DNA of 38,308 nucleotides from Odoribacteraceae bacterium (lineage in GTDB: Bacteria > Bacteroidota > Bacteroidia > Bacteroidales > Marinifilaceae): assembly GCA_031279175.1 (NCBI GenBank), contig JAITJA010000214.1:1-38308 (forward strand), read 5' to 3'. Position 1 is the stretch's first letter. Every line of letters starts with the position of its first letter. Position numbers and translations under genes: made by a program. Below are positions 7,272-15,517 of the stretch, in pieces. The notes below the pieces were generated by a model. That model made no database searches. It was not told where the DNA came from and saw only the letters and a program-made list of their open reading frames with translations.

Positions 7272-9491
7272 TTAAAGTGCCCGCCACTTAAGGCGTAGTG
7301 AGTTTAATACTACCGAAAGGGAGCTGACGGTCATGGCCGCCGCCGCAATCATCGGATCGAGGAGGAAACCGTTCAGCGGGTAGAGTATACCTGCCGCCAC
7401 GGGAATCGCGATCACGTTGTAGACGAAAGCCCAAAAGAGGTTCTGTCGAACGGTAGCGAGCGTCCGGAGAGAAAGAGCGAAAGCCCTGTCCAGCACACGC
7501 AGGTCGGTTGTCAAGAGGGTAACTCCCGCCGTCTCGATCGCGACACCGGCGCCCTTCCCCATCGCTATCCCCACGTCCGCGCGAGCCAGCGCCCCGGCAT
7601 CGTTGATCCCGTCGCCGACCATCGCCACTACGCGACCCGACTGCTGTAACTCGCGGATGAAACGCTCCTTGTCAGTGGGCAATACCCCGGACGCGAAAAG
7701 CGAGATATCCAGACGACGTGCCACAACAGCAGCAGCCCGCTCGTTATCGCCCGTCAACATGTACACGTCGAGGTCTCGCTTCCGGAGCAATCGGATGGTC
7801 GGTGCGGCGCTCTCCCGAATCTCGTCCGCCACCGCGATCACGGCAAGCACCTGCCCGCCACCAACAGGAGACACCAGCGCAAAGAACAGCACCGTCTCGC
7901 CCAGCGCCTCTCGTGCTTCCCACTCCGCGAGCGCGTTATTTTGCAACGCGATTCCTCGTTCGGAGAGCAAGCGTTCGTTACCTACCACGTACTCCTCTCC
8001 ACGAATATTACCGGTGATCCCTCGCCCGGGCAGCGCCTCAAAACACGTGATCTCTCCCGCAGGTAGCGTCCCTTTCTCCTCCAGCGCCCGCGTCACGGCA
8101 TCCGCCAGCGGGTGTCCCGACTGCCGCTCCAGGGAAAGTAACACCGGAGCTCGCGTATCGTCCACCAACCACGCGATCGTCGTCACCACCGGCACTCCAG
8201 CCGTGATCGTGCCCGTCTTATCCAGCACGACGGTGTTCACGCGGCTCAATAGCTCCAGGCAGGAGGCGTCCTTGAATAGCACGCGACGCGTCGCCCCTTT
8301 CCCGATCCCTACCATGATCGCCAATGGCGTAGCCAAACCCAGCGCACAGGGACAGGCAATTACCAGTACCGTGATCGACGACAGCAGGGCCAGCGGGAAC
8401 ACCGACATCCCGCCCGCGATGATCCATGTAATAAAGGTGAGCACGGACACGCACGCCACCACCGGAACGAAAATGCCCGCCACACGATCCGCGAGCCGTT
8501 GCACCGGCACTTTACTTCCCCGCGCCTCGCGCGTTAGCCGGATAATCCGCGCCAGCAGTGCGTCACTCTCCTCTTTCTCTACCCGCACGCGGAGAGCGCC
8601 CTGCCCGTTGATGCTCCCCGCGTAGACAACGTCGCCCTCGACCTTCTCCACCGGCAACGGCTCACCGGTGATCATACTCTCGTCAACGAAGGAGTTACCC
8701 CACGTTACCGCACCGTCCGCCGGCACGCGACCTCCCGGCTTCACGACGAGCACGTCCCCCACGCATATTTCTCGCACCGGGATCTCCTCCTCGCCACCGG
8801 GAACGAGCCTGATGGCCGTCGGCGGCTGCATCTCGACCAGTTGCTTGATGGCCGCCGAGACACTGGAACGCGCATGTGCCTCGAGGTGTCGCCCCAGCAG
8901 GACAAGGGCAATCACCACCGCCGCCGCCTCGTAATAGAGGTGCACGCCGCCCCCGTGATGCAGGAGACCAGGCCACAGCGTGACGAAGAGGCTGAAGAGA
9001 AAGGCTATCCCCGCACTCATCGCTACGAGGGTATCCATGTCCGCCTGACCGCGACGCACCCGGAGCCACGCCCGCGCAAAGATGCCGCGACCGGGAAAGA
9101 GAAGCACCGGGAGCGTGAGGAGTAACATCACCCACCGGCCAGCTTCCCACTCCATGAAGCACATCCCGATCACCAGTACGGGAGCGGCCAGCAGGATAGC
9201 CGTCACCGCATTGCGCCGCGATTGCCGGTATTCCTGTCGTTGCAGGCGCTCCTCCTCTTCCGCCGACCGGTCATCGAGCGTCACCAGACCGTATCCGGCG
9301 GCCTCCACCGCCTGCTTTAATCCCGTAACGGTCACCTGCCGCAAGTCGAACTCGACGCGCACCGTCGCGTCCGCGAAATTCACCCGCGCTTCCAGCACAC
9401 CGGCCCGAGCTTTTAGTGCACGTTCCACGGTGACGGCACATCCCGCACAGCCCATGCCGGTCACCCGGAAATATTCCTTGATACGTTCCAT
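7272..9491 (-). CDS. copA: Copper-exporting P1B-type ATPase
   Basis: The 739-residue inner-membrane pump uses ATP to export monovalent copper (or silver). One N-terminal heavy-metal-associated domain (residues ~7-72) has the metal-binding GMGCAGC motif (Cys15, Cys18). Eight transmembrane segments are expected; the metal-site motif CPC is at residues 380-382 (IACPCALG). Other P-type hallmarks are the phosphorylated Asp424 in DKTGTIT, the TGDN motif, the HP motif (GHPLADA) and the hinge GDGIND near residue 625. The CPC motif together with the N-terminal CxxC domain supports copper over zinc or cadmium. No copper chaperone or regulator gene is adjacent. A palindrome (9491-9508) touches the start codon and could be an operator. 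nth follows 5 nt downstream. Confidence 0.95.
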   Translation of the reverse strand: MERIKEYFRVTGMGCAGCAVTVERALKARAGVLEARVNFADATVRVEFDLRQVTVTGLKQAVEAAGYGLVTLDDRSAEEEERLQRQEYRQSRRNAVTAILLAAPVLVIGMCFMEWEAGRWVMLLLTLPVLLFPGRGIFARAWLRVRRGQADMDTLVAMSAGIAFLFSLFVTLWPGLLHHGGGVHLYYEAAAVVIALVLLGRHLEAHARSSVSAAIKQLVEMQPPTAIRLVPGGEEEIPVREICVGDVLVVKPGGRVPADGAVTWGNSFVDESMITGEPLPVEKVEGDVVYAGSINGQGALRVRVEKEESDALLARIIRLTREARGSKVPVQRLADRVAGIFVPVVACVSVLTFITWIIAGGMSVFPLALLSSITVLVIACPCALGLATPLAIMVGIGKGATRRVLFKDASCLELLSRVNTVVLDKTGTITAGVPVVTTIAWLVDDTRAPVLLSLERQSGHPLADAVTRALEEKGTLPAGEITCFEALPGRGITGNIRGEEYVVGNERLLSERGIALQNNALAEWEAREALGETVLFFALVSPVGGGQVLAVIAVADEIRESAAPTIRLLRKRDLDVYMLTGDNERAAAVVARRLDISLFASGVLPTDKERFIRELQQSGRVVAMVGDGINDAGALARADVGIAMGKGAGVAIETAGVTLLTTDLRVLDRAFALSLRTLATVRQNLFWAFVYNVIAIPVAAGILYPLNGFLLDPMIAAAAMTVSSLSVVLNSLRLKWRAL

Positions 9492-9508
9492 TAGATAACG
9501 TTAGCTAA
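9491..9508. promoter_or_regulatory. 18-bp imperfect palindrome at the copA start (possible operator)
   Basis: TTAGATAACGTTAGCTAA is self-complementary at 16 of 18 positions and abuts the copA initiation codon on the minus strand. Its position and symmetry suit a dimeric repressor or a translational control site. No regulator gene lies next to copA, so the partner is unknown. A box resembling TAnnTTYG with one mismatch (TACCTCCG on the minus strand, 9539-9546) lies about 50 nt upstream of the ATG. Confidence 0.4.
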
Positions 9509-9622
9509 ATCTTCTTGCACGGGCACGCAAGCTTGCCGCGGAGGTATGACGCGTCGGCGACAGGTAGTGCTGGCATGTCGTGATATATTCACTCGTGGTT
9601 TCATTTGGCCGGAAACACCTTA

Positions 9623-11515
9623 TTAGAGGGTGGAGACGGAGAGCAATTCACGTAGCCGAAGATAGATGGATTCAGCATCCAGACCGCACTCGCGCAGGAG
9701 TTGCTCGTGCGTGCCGTGTTCCACGAAGCGATCAGGAATCCCGAGGCGAACGATCCGCGCAGGACAATCGTGATCAATCGCGAACTCGGCGACGGCACTC
9801 CCCAGTCCACCAACGAGCGTACCTTCCTCGATGGTGACGACGAAGCGGAAACGGGAGAGGAGATCGTGCAACAACTCCTCGTCCAACGGTTTCAAGAAGC
9901 GCATGTCATAGAGAGCGACACTCCCCGGCGGGCATTGCCGGACAGCTTTCATGGCCTCGTTACCGATCGTCCCGATCGAGACTATAGCGATCCTGTCGCC
10001 CTCGACGAGACATCGTCCCTTGCCTACCTCGAGCGCGACGTAAGGAGTCTCCCATTCTGCCGTCGTGCCATTTCCCCGCGGGTATCGTATCGAGAAAGGG
10101 CCTTTCCCGGGGAGCTGTGCGGTATACATCATATTCCTTAGTTCGCTCTCGTCGAGCGGTGCGGCCACAGTCATGTTGGGCACACCGCGAAGAAACGAGA
10201 GGTCGAAAACGCCGTGATGCGTCGCCCCGTCCGCCCCGACAAGCCCGCCGCGATCGAGACACAAGACCACCGGGAGGCGTTGTAGCGCGACGTCGTGAAT
10301 CACCTGGTCGTAGGCCCGCTGCATGAACGAGGAGTAGATGTTGCAAAAAGGGATAAGCCCGCTCGCGGCCAGGCCGGCGGAGAATGTGACCGCGTGCTGC
10401 TCGGCGATACCGACATCGAAGCAACGATCGGGCAGCTCCCGCATCATGATGTTCAGCGAGCAGCCGGTAGGCATGGCCGGCGTGATCCCGACGATCCTGG
10501 GATTGGCACGGGCCAAGTCGAGTAGCGTGTATCCGAAGACCTCCTGGTAGAGCGGGGGGGAATTCGACAGTGGTTCCTTGATAATTTCCCCGGTATCCTT
10601 GTTGAACTTCCCCGGTGCATGCCAGACCGTCTGTTCGATCTCGGCCTGCTTGAAGCCACGCCCCTTGACGGTAAGGCAGTGCAGAAGCTTGGGGCCTTTG
10701 ATCGCCTTCAGGTCGCGGAGCACCTTGACGAGATGGATCACGTCGTGCCCGTCGACCGGCCCGAAGTAGCGCAGGCCGAATGCCTCGAAGAGATTCCCCT
10801 GTTTCATGACAAGCGATTTGATACTATTGTCAATCTTCTGGATGAAGTTGCGCGTACCGGGACTGATCCGGTTAAACTTGCCGAGTAGATGCCAGACATC
10901 CTCCTTGATCTTATTATATGTCTTGGAGGTCGCGATATCGAGGAGATACTCGTTCATCCCGCCGACGTTCGGGTCGATAGCCATGTTGTTATCGTTAAGA
11001 ATGACCAACAGGTTGGCGTTATTGATCCCGGCGTTATTCAGTCCCTCGAAGGCAAGACCGCCAGTCATGGCTCCATCCCCGATGACGGCGACGGACAATC
11101 GCTCCTCCTCGCTATTCATCTTGGCGGCGACGGCCATCCCGAGCGCGGCGGAGATAGAGGTAGAGGAGTGCCCCGTGCCGAAGGAGTCGTACTCGCTTTC
11201 ATCTCGACGGGGGAAGCCGCTAATACCCTTGTACTGGCGATTGGTGTGGAAGACGTCCCTTCTCCCGGTAAGGATCTTGTGAGCGTATGCCTGGTGTCCG
11301 ACGTCCCAGACCAAGTTATCGCGAGGGGTGTCAAAGACGTAGTGCAACGCGACGGTCAACTCGACAACGCCGAGCGCCGCCCCGAAGTGACCGGGATGCT
11401 CGGCACATTCGTCGATGATCTTGCCGCGCAACTCCTCGCAGAGGCACGGCAGTTCTTTCTCCGTTAATCGCTTTAGCTCTTCCGGGGAGTTGATCTTTTC
11501 TAACAAGGATTCCAT
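9623..11515 (-). CDS. dxs: 1-deoxy-D-xylulose-5-phosphate synthase
   Basis: The 630-residue cytosolic enzyme condenses pyruvate with glyceraldehyde 3-phosphate, the first step of the MEP isoprenoid pathway, using thiamine diphosphate. The thiamine-diphosphate/magnesium motif is GDGAMTGG at residues 146-153, closing with Asn160-Asn161. The active-site glutamate is Glu372 in GIAEQHAV, and DRGGLVGADGATHHG marks the pyrimidine-binding domain. The C terminus is a transketolase C domain. Length agrees with E. coli Dxs (620). The ATG at 11515 lies one base after the pyrH stop; the frame is open to 11539 but that extension would overlap pyrH. It is very probably translated from the pyrH transcript. 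Confidence 0.97.
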   Translation of the reverse strand: MESLLEKINSPEELKRLTEKELPCLCEELRGKIIDECAEHPGHFGAALGVVELTVALHYVFDTPRDNLVWDVGHQAYAHKILTGRRDVFHTNRQYKGISGFPRRDESEYDSFGTGHSSTSISAALGMAVAAKMNSEEERLSVAVIGDGAMTGGLAFEGLNNAGINNANLLVILNDNNMAIDPNVGGMNEYLLDIATSKTYNKIKEDVWHLLGKFNRISPGTRNFIQKIDNSIKSLVMKQGNLFEAFGLRYFGPVDGHDVIHLVKVLRDLKAIKGPKLLHCLTVKGRGFKQAEIEQTVWHAPGKFNKDTGEIIKEPLSNSPPLYQEVFGYTLLDLARANPRIVGITPAMPTGCSLNIMMRELPDRCFDVGIAEQHAVTFSAGLAASGLIPFCNIYSSFMQRAYDQVIHDVALQRLPVVLCLDRGGLVGADGATHHGVFDLSFLRGVPNMTVAAPLDESELRNMMYTAQLPGKGPFSIRYPRGNGTTAEWETPYVALEVGKGRCLVEGDRIAIVSIGTIGNEAMKAVRQCPPGSVALYDMRFLKPLDEELLHDLLSRFRFVVTIEEGTLVGGLGSAVAEFAIDHDCPARIVRLGIPDRFVEHGTHEQLLRECGLDAESIYLRLRELLSVSTL

Positions 11516-11516
11516 G

Positions 11517-12221
11517 CTAATAGACCACCGTGCCGACATTCTCTCCCGTCACCACCCGTTTCAGGTTACCGGGAACGTCCATGTTGAATACGACGAGAGG
11601 CAGTCCGTTTTCTTTACACAGCGTGGTTGCTGTCAGGTCCATCACTTTCAATCCCAGGCGATATATTTCGTCGTGAGAGATCCGTTCGAACTTGGTGGCG
11701 GTGGGATCTTTTTCCGGGTCGGCGGTATACACTCCATCCACGCGAGTACCTTTAAGGAGAATATCCGCGTTGATCTCGATTGCCCGCAGGCTACCGGCCG
11801 TATCGGTAGTAAAGAGTGGGTTACCCGTACCGCCGCTGAAGATAACGACGTGACCCGATCGGAGGTATTCTATCGCCCGTTCTCTCGCGTAATACTCGCC
11901 GACAGGCTCCACGCGGAGGGCGGTCATCACCTTGCAAGGCTGTCCCTCGCGTTCCAGCGCCGAGCACAGGGCCAGTCCGTTAATAACCGTGGCTAACATC
12001 CCCATTTGGTCGCCCGTCACGCGATCCACCCCGGTGCGCGTACCGCTTAGTCCCCGGAAGATATTCCCTCCACCGATGACAATGCCGATCTCCGCGCCCA
12101 TCCGGGCCACCTCGCACACCTGCCGCGCGTAGCTCTCCAGGCACGCGGGATCTATCCCGCGACCGGCCTCTCCCGCCAGGGATTCGCCGCTTAGTTTCAA
12201 TAGTATTCGTTTATACTGCAT
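11517..12221 (-). CDS. pyrH: Uridylate kinase (UMP kinase)
   Basis: The 234-residue protein phosphorylates UMP to UDP with ATP in pyrimidine synthesis. It belongs to the amino-acid-kinase fold: KLSGESLAG at residues 9-17, VIGGGNIFRG near residue 52, and the GTGNPLFTTDTA acceptor/ATP segment near residue 135 are all family hallmarks. Length matches bacterial PyrH (about 235-240). The ATG at 12221 (MQYKRIL) is preferred over the GTG at 12233. A -7 box (TAGCTTTG) at 12249-12256 lies 28 nt upstream, inside the 3' end of the preceding gene. dxs starts one base after the pyrH stop. In many Bacteroidota pyrH neighbours frr; here it is coupled to dxs. Confidence 0.97.
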   Translation of the reverse strand: MQYKRILLKLSGESLAGEAGRGIDPACLESYARQVCEVARMGAEIGIVIGGGNIFRGLSGTRTGVDRVTGDQMGMLATVINGLALCSALEREGQPCKVMTALRVEPVGEYYARERAIEYLRSGHVVIFSGGTGNPLFTTDTAGSLRAIEINADILLKGTRVDGVYTADPEKDPTATKFERISHDEIYRLGLKVMDLTATTLCKENGLPLVVFNMDVPGNLKRVVTGENVGTVVY

Positions 12222-12248
12222 ATCACTTTTCACGTCATGTTACGAGAG

Positions 12249-12256
12249 CAAAGCTA
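12249..12256 (-). promoter_or_regulatory. -7 box (TAGCTTTG) of pyrH-dxs
   Basis: The minus strand reads TAGCTTTG, a full TAnnTTTG match, 28 nt before the pyrH ATG and overlapping the stop codon of the NfeD-family gene. The following bases (CTCTCGTAAC) resemble those after the S41 protease box. This indicates that pyrH-dxs has its own promoter. Confidence 0.55.
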
Positions 12257-13651
12257 ATCAATTTTGTCGTATTCCACGTACAGTTGCCCGGACTGGAACT
12301 TGATGACCTTGACGCGAGAGCCTTTCTCTATGTAATCGCCCGTGTTCGATACGGCGTCATACACCTCGTCATCAACGAGCACTTTCCCTGCCGGGCGCAG
12401 GCTCGTGAAGGCAGTACCACGCTTCCCGATCTCTTTACGCGCCGTCATATCTACACCGACGAAACCCTCTTCGACGGGCGTCGTCGCGTGCAACGCCAGT
12501 CGTAAACCGCGTAAACCGAATAGCTTTCGACCCAGCCACAAGGACAAAAGTAAAGAGAGCGCCGCGCAACTCGACACGAAAAATAACGAGTAAATCAAAT
12601 CGTTCGCGAACTCCCCGGCAAAGTCAAACGAGAACTCCTCCATGCCGGCCAGCGCCAACGATCCCATGATGCACGCGATGCCGGACACTCCAGCTATGCC
12701 GAAGCCGGGAATCACGAAGATCTCCAGCAGTAGCAGGATCACGCCGACCACGAAGAGTATGATCTCAATATACGTCGCCAGGCCTTCCAGGTAGAGCGGG
12801 GAAAAATAAAGCGCGCACGCCGTCACGGCAGCCACCAGCGGGAAACCCACGCCCGGCGTTTGCAACTCGAAATAGATACCGCCGATGATAATCATGATCA
12901 ACAGCCCCTGCACCACCGGGTGAACGAGGAAACCGATCAGGCGGTCGAGCGCCGTCACGCGGTACTCGCGCAATTCGTAACGCGTCACTCCCTCGCGCCG
13001 GATCACCTCCTCGACAGACGCGGCGACGCCGTCACAGAAACCGTGTTCCATCGCCTCGTGGGCGGTAAACGAGACCACCTTCCCCCGTTCCGACACGCCA
13101 TCGACCTCCATCTCTTCATCCACCATGGCCTCGGCAATCGCCGGATCGCGTCGCCACGATATCCTCCTCTCCCCGTTCACCGTCACCGTGTCCATTCCCT
13201 TTGCCTGCGCGGTGGCGCGCATCATCGAGCGCATATACGACTGCACCTTATCCGGTTGCTTCTCCCCCGTACCGTCGACGACGGTTGCCGCGCCGATGCT
13301 TGCTCCCTCGCTCATGTAGATCCGGTCGCACGCGATCGAGATCAACGCGCCGGCCGACGCCGCGTTATTATCAACAAAAACCCACACCGGGACAGGGCAA
13401 CGCAATATCATACTCCGTAGCGAATCGGCATGTATCACCGTACCGCCATACGTGTTCAAGTGAATAACGATATACCGCGCCCCTTCCTTCAGCGCCTGAT
13501 CGAAGGAACGACGAGCGAGGCGCCAAGACGAGGCGCCGATCTCCTCCTTTATATCCACCTTGTAGACCACGTCGGGGTGCTCGTTCCCCGCGCCGGGAAA
13601 CGGGCAGACGAGGAGGCTCGTCAACAGCAAGAATAATCTTATTATCTTCAT
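12254..13651 (-). CDS. NfeD-family membrane serine protease (ClpP-class, 1510-N like)
   Basis: The 465-residue protein has a signal peptide (residues 1-20), a ClpP/crotonase-fold protease domain (~25-215), several transmembrane helices (~240-390) and a C-terminal NfeD OB-fold (~405-462). The serine nucleophile is probably Ser99 in NNAASAGAL, as in archaeal 1510-N; Lys131 or Lys135 would be the general base, inferred from the spacing. HLNTYGG and ASIGAATVV are conserved framing segments. Relatives cleave hydrophobic membrane-protein termini such as stomatins; no stomatin-type gene is adjacent here. The start at 13651 is set by the signal peptide and by a -7 box at 13682-13689, 30 nt upstream; the frame is open to 13765 but would run into the EI24 gene. 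Confidence 0.9.
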   Translation of the reverse strand: MKIIRLFLLLTSLLVCPFPGAGNEHPDVVYKVDIKEEIGASSWRLARRSFDQALKEGARYIVIHLNTYGGTVIHADSLRSMILRCPVPVWVFVDNNAASAGALISIACDRIYMSEGASIGAATVVDGTGEKQPDKVQSYMRSMMRATAQAKGMDTVTVNGERRISWRRDPAIAEAMVDEEMEVDGVSERGKVVSFTAHEAMEHGFCDGVAASVEEVIRREGVTRYELREYRVTALDRLIGFLVHPVVQGLLIMIIIGGIYFELQTPGVGFPLVAAVTACALYFSPLYLEGLATYIEIILFVVGVILLLLEIFVIPGFGIAGVSGIACIMGSLALAGMEEFSFDFAGEFANDLIYSLFFVSSCAALSLLLSLWLGRKLFGLRGLRLALHATTPVEEGFVGVDMTARKEIGKRGTAFTSLRPAGKVLVDDEVYDAVSNTGDYIEKGSRVKVIKFQSGQLYVEYDKID

Positions 13652-13681
13652 TGTATCGTGTATTAATTTCAGGGTATCACG

Positions 13682-13689
13682 CGAATATA
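13682..13689 (-). promoter_or_regulatory. -7 box (TATATTCG) of the NfeD-family gene
   Basis: The minus strand reads TATATTCG followed by CG, 30 nt before the ATG at 13651 and just past the stop of the EI24 gene. It matches the TAnnTTYG pattern seen across the window. Confidence 0.5.
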
Positions 13690-13701
13690 GCTTGAAAAAC
13701 G

Positions 13702-14469
13702 CTAATGCTGTTGCTCTATCGCGACAGACGCGGCGATAACGGCCAACAGCGACATGAACGAGCAAGTGAACAGCGACCAGAGCGGGAGAAGGAGCGACAA
13801 CACGAACACGCCCCCCACTCCCACGGCGACGCCGACATGCCGGTGAATGAACCCGATCCCCTCGCTAACGGTAAAGCGTTTTCGTTCCACGGCATAATCC
13901 ATGAAGGCAAAACCGTAAAAGTAAGAGGAGGCCAGGAACCCGGCGAGGGGCGTCAGCAAGCCCGCGAGCGGGATAAACGAACAGACGAACAGTAAAATCA
14001 GCACCAGTGTTTGCAGCAACATGCTCCCGAAGGCAAGCAGCGCCCCGCGGCCAGCCTCCCACAAGAACCGGCGCCAGCGAAAAGGATAGCGGCGACCCGA
14101 CAAGCGCGCCTCGACGCGTTCGGAGAGCCACGAGTATACCGGCGACATTACCGCCATCACCAGGTAGCCGCCCCAAAACAGGAAAGAAAAGTAGTAGATC
14201 ACCCGCAACAACCACCGCGCGAGCACACCGGCAACAGTGCCGGCCCATCCCAACCACGCGCGTTCCATCGTCCAACCCGTCACGCGCGTCTCCAAACCGC
14301 TTGCCAGATTATCGCCCCACTCCTCGACGAAGAGCCCGCCGAGCGCGAACAGAAGAATAGTCACTGCAACCGGGAAAAGCATGAACCACCACAATTGCCT
14401 GCTAAATAGCAACGAAAACGCCCGACCGTACGCGCCGATCCCGACGCCGATTCCTTTAAAAAAACCCAT
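13702..14469 (-). CDS. EI24/CysZ-like integral membrane protein
   Basis: The 255-residue protein has four or more hydrophobic segments (residues ~25-48, ~75-108, ~140-185 and ~215-250). It shows the EI24 family feature of a conserved segment after the second hydrophobic hairpin, here MSPVYSWLSERVE, followed by a soluble loop with basic residues. In E. coli the family member CysZ imports sulfate; in Bacteroidota the substrate is not known, and no cysteine-biosynthesis genes are nearby, so I do not assign sulfate transport. It lies 20 bp downstream of the cysteine-motif protein gene on the same strand and is likely co-transcribed with it. The NfeD-family gene follows after 50 bp with its own promoter. 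Confidence 0.82.
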   Translation of the reverse strand: MGFFKGIGVGIGAYGRAFSLLFSRQLWWFMLFPVAVTILLFALGGLFVEEWGDNLASGLETRVTGWTMERAWLGWAGTVAGVLARWLLRVIYYFSFLFWGGYLVMAVMSPVYSWLSERVEARLSGRRYPFRWRRFLWEAGRGALLAFGSMLLQTLVLILLFVCSFIPLAGLLTPLAGFLASSYFYGFAFMDYAVERKRFTVSEGIGFIHRHVGVAVGVGGVFVLSLLLPLWSLFTCSFMSLLAVIAASVAIEQQH

Positions 14470-14489
14470 GATCTATTATCTTCAGGATA

Positions 14490-15287
14490 TCATATCCATC
14501 GTCCTGTCGCGGCCCGTTTCCTCCCCCGGGCTGGTTTCTCGCTATCGAAGCCCGGTCGTTTAAAGCCAACCGCTCCCGGGAAGCGCGTCGTCAACTCCTC
14601 GCGAATCTGCTCGAGCGTGACCACTATCCAGTTGATTTTCGCGCAGACTTCCGGCAACTCGTCGCGCAGCACCGTCCACGCCTTCACGGAGGCGTCCGCG
14701 GCGAGCAGGGCCACCTTAGCCGAGCCGGCAGCATCCGCGAGCGCCATCACGGGAACAGAACACGCGTAATAAGCTCGCTTCAACTTGGAGTACAACAGAT
14801 CCATGTACCAGTTCACCTCCGAGAGAGACTCCTCCACGCGCCGCACGCGCTCGAGGTCCCCGGCATTATCCTCGATCCGGTCGAGCATCTCGTACAATGA
14901 TTCTTGTTGCTCGTCGATCAACAGCTCGTATATACAAAAACAATAATAAACGTCCTGCTCGCGAAGCAGCGAGAACGCCTCATCGTCGTCCTCGTCGCCT
15001 TCCGCCTTCTCCAGTTCCTCCCGCGTCCCTTCCAGTTGATCCTCGCCCAGCAACGATTCCGGGGTCGCGCCGCGATCGCGCGCTATCGCGTAGATAGCCT
15101 CCTCCTCCAGCGAGAACGAGAGCGATTCATAACCGTCCGCGAGCGGGAGGTCTTTTCTCGCGGTTATCCATTTCTCCACGGCATGGCTCAAGCAACGAGA
15201 AGTCAACTGGCATCGCGCGCACCACCGGTCGCAGTAATCATGAATATACGGCACGAACGTATCGCGTGGCTTCTTTCTCCTCAACAT
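14490..15287 (-). CDS. Uncharacterised cytosolic protein with an N-terminal four-cysteine motif
   Basis: The 265-residue protein has no signal peptide or membrane segment. Near the N terminus it has C-X3-C-X2-C-X5-C (Cys19, 23, 26 and 32 in the segment starting YCDRWCARC), a layout suited to binding zinc or an iron-sulfur cluster. The middle is very acidic (residues ~80-105), and residues ~105-240 look all-helical, with a further CFC at ~114-116. The C-terminal ~25 residues are basic. I recall similar unnamed proteins in Bacteroidota but cannot give a family name. The gene is followed 20 bp later by the EI24 membrane protein, and its upstream region is shared with divergent tilS. A -7 box on its strand lies at 15418-15425, giving a leader of about 120 nt. 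Confidence 0.75.
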   Translation of the reverse strand: MLRRKKPRDTFVPYIHDYCDRWCARCQLTSRCLSHAVEKWITARKDLPLADGYESLSFSLEEEAIYAIARDRGATPESLLGEDQLEGTREELEKAEGDEDDDEAFSLLREQDVYYCFCIYELLIDEQQESLYEMLDRIEDNAGDLERVRRVEESLSEVNWYMDLLYSKLKRAYYACSVPVMALADAAGSAKVALLAADASVKAWTVLRDELPEVCAKINWIVVTLEQIREELTTRFPGAVGFKRPGFDSEKPARGRKRAATGRWI

Positions 15288-15417
15288 ATTCCCACCCGCG
15301 CGATATTCCTCTCCCGGACTTCTTCATCCCCTGTTGGCGCGACGCGTCCACTGGTTGCCATAAATAAAATCACATTCCTTCCTCTCATGTTGTTTCTGTT
15401 ATTGCATTGATTCACCG

Positions 15418-15425
15418 CGAATATA
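15418..15425 (-). promoter_or_regulatory. -7 box (TATATTCG) for the cysteine-motif protein gene
   Basis: The minus strand reads TATATTCGCGG, matching TAnnTTYG plus the CGG extension seen at 422, 25742 and 29228. It lies ~130 bp upstream of the ATG at 15287, so either the leader is long or another start is used. Confidence 0.4.
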
Positions 15426-15488
15426 TTCACGCGTTTCGACATACACAATCTTTTTCGAGGCCTCACCGGCGCGGTCTCTTTATTTCAT

Positions 15489-15496
15489 TACATTTG
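15489..15496 (+). promoter_or_regulatory. -7 box (TACATTTG) of tilS
   Basis: TACATTTG is an exact TAnnTTTG match, 21 nt before the ATG at 15518. It lies inside the longer open frame and therefore supports 15518 as the start. No clear -33 element is seen. Confidence 0.6.
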
Positions 15497-15517
15497 GGAA
15501 CGAAAACAACGCGAATA

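Noticed and set aside
9492..9622. Small gene or terminator between copA and dxs
   Set aside because: No start with coding character, and only a 5-bp imperfect stem near 9600. Nothing strong enough to annotate.
15281..15466. Small minus-strand frame between the cysteine-motif gene and tilS
   Set aside because: No recognisable product, and it overlaps the start of 14490-15287 in another frame. It could be a leader peptide, but nothing supports it.
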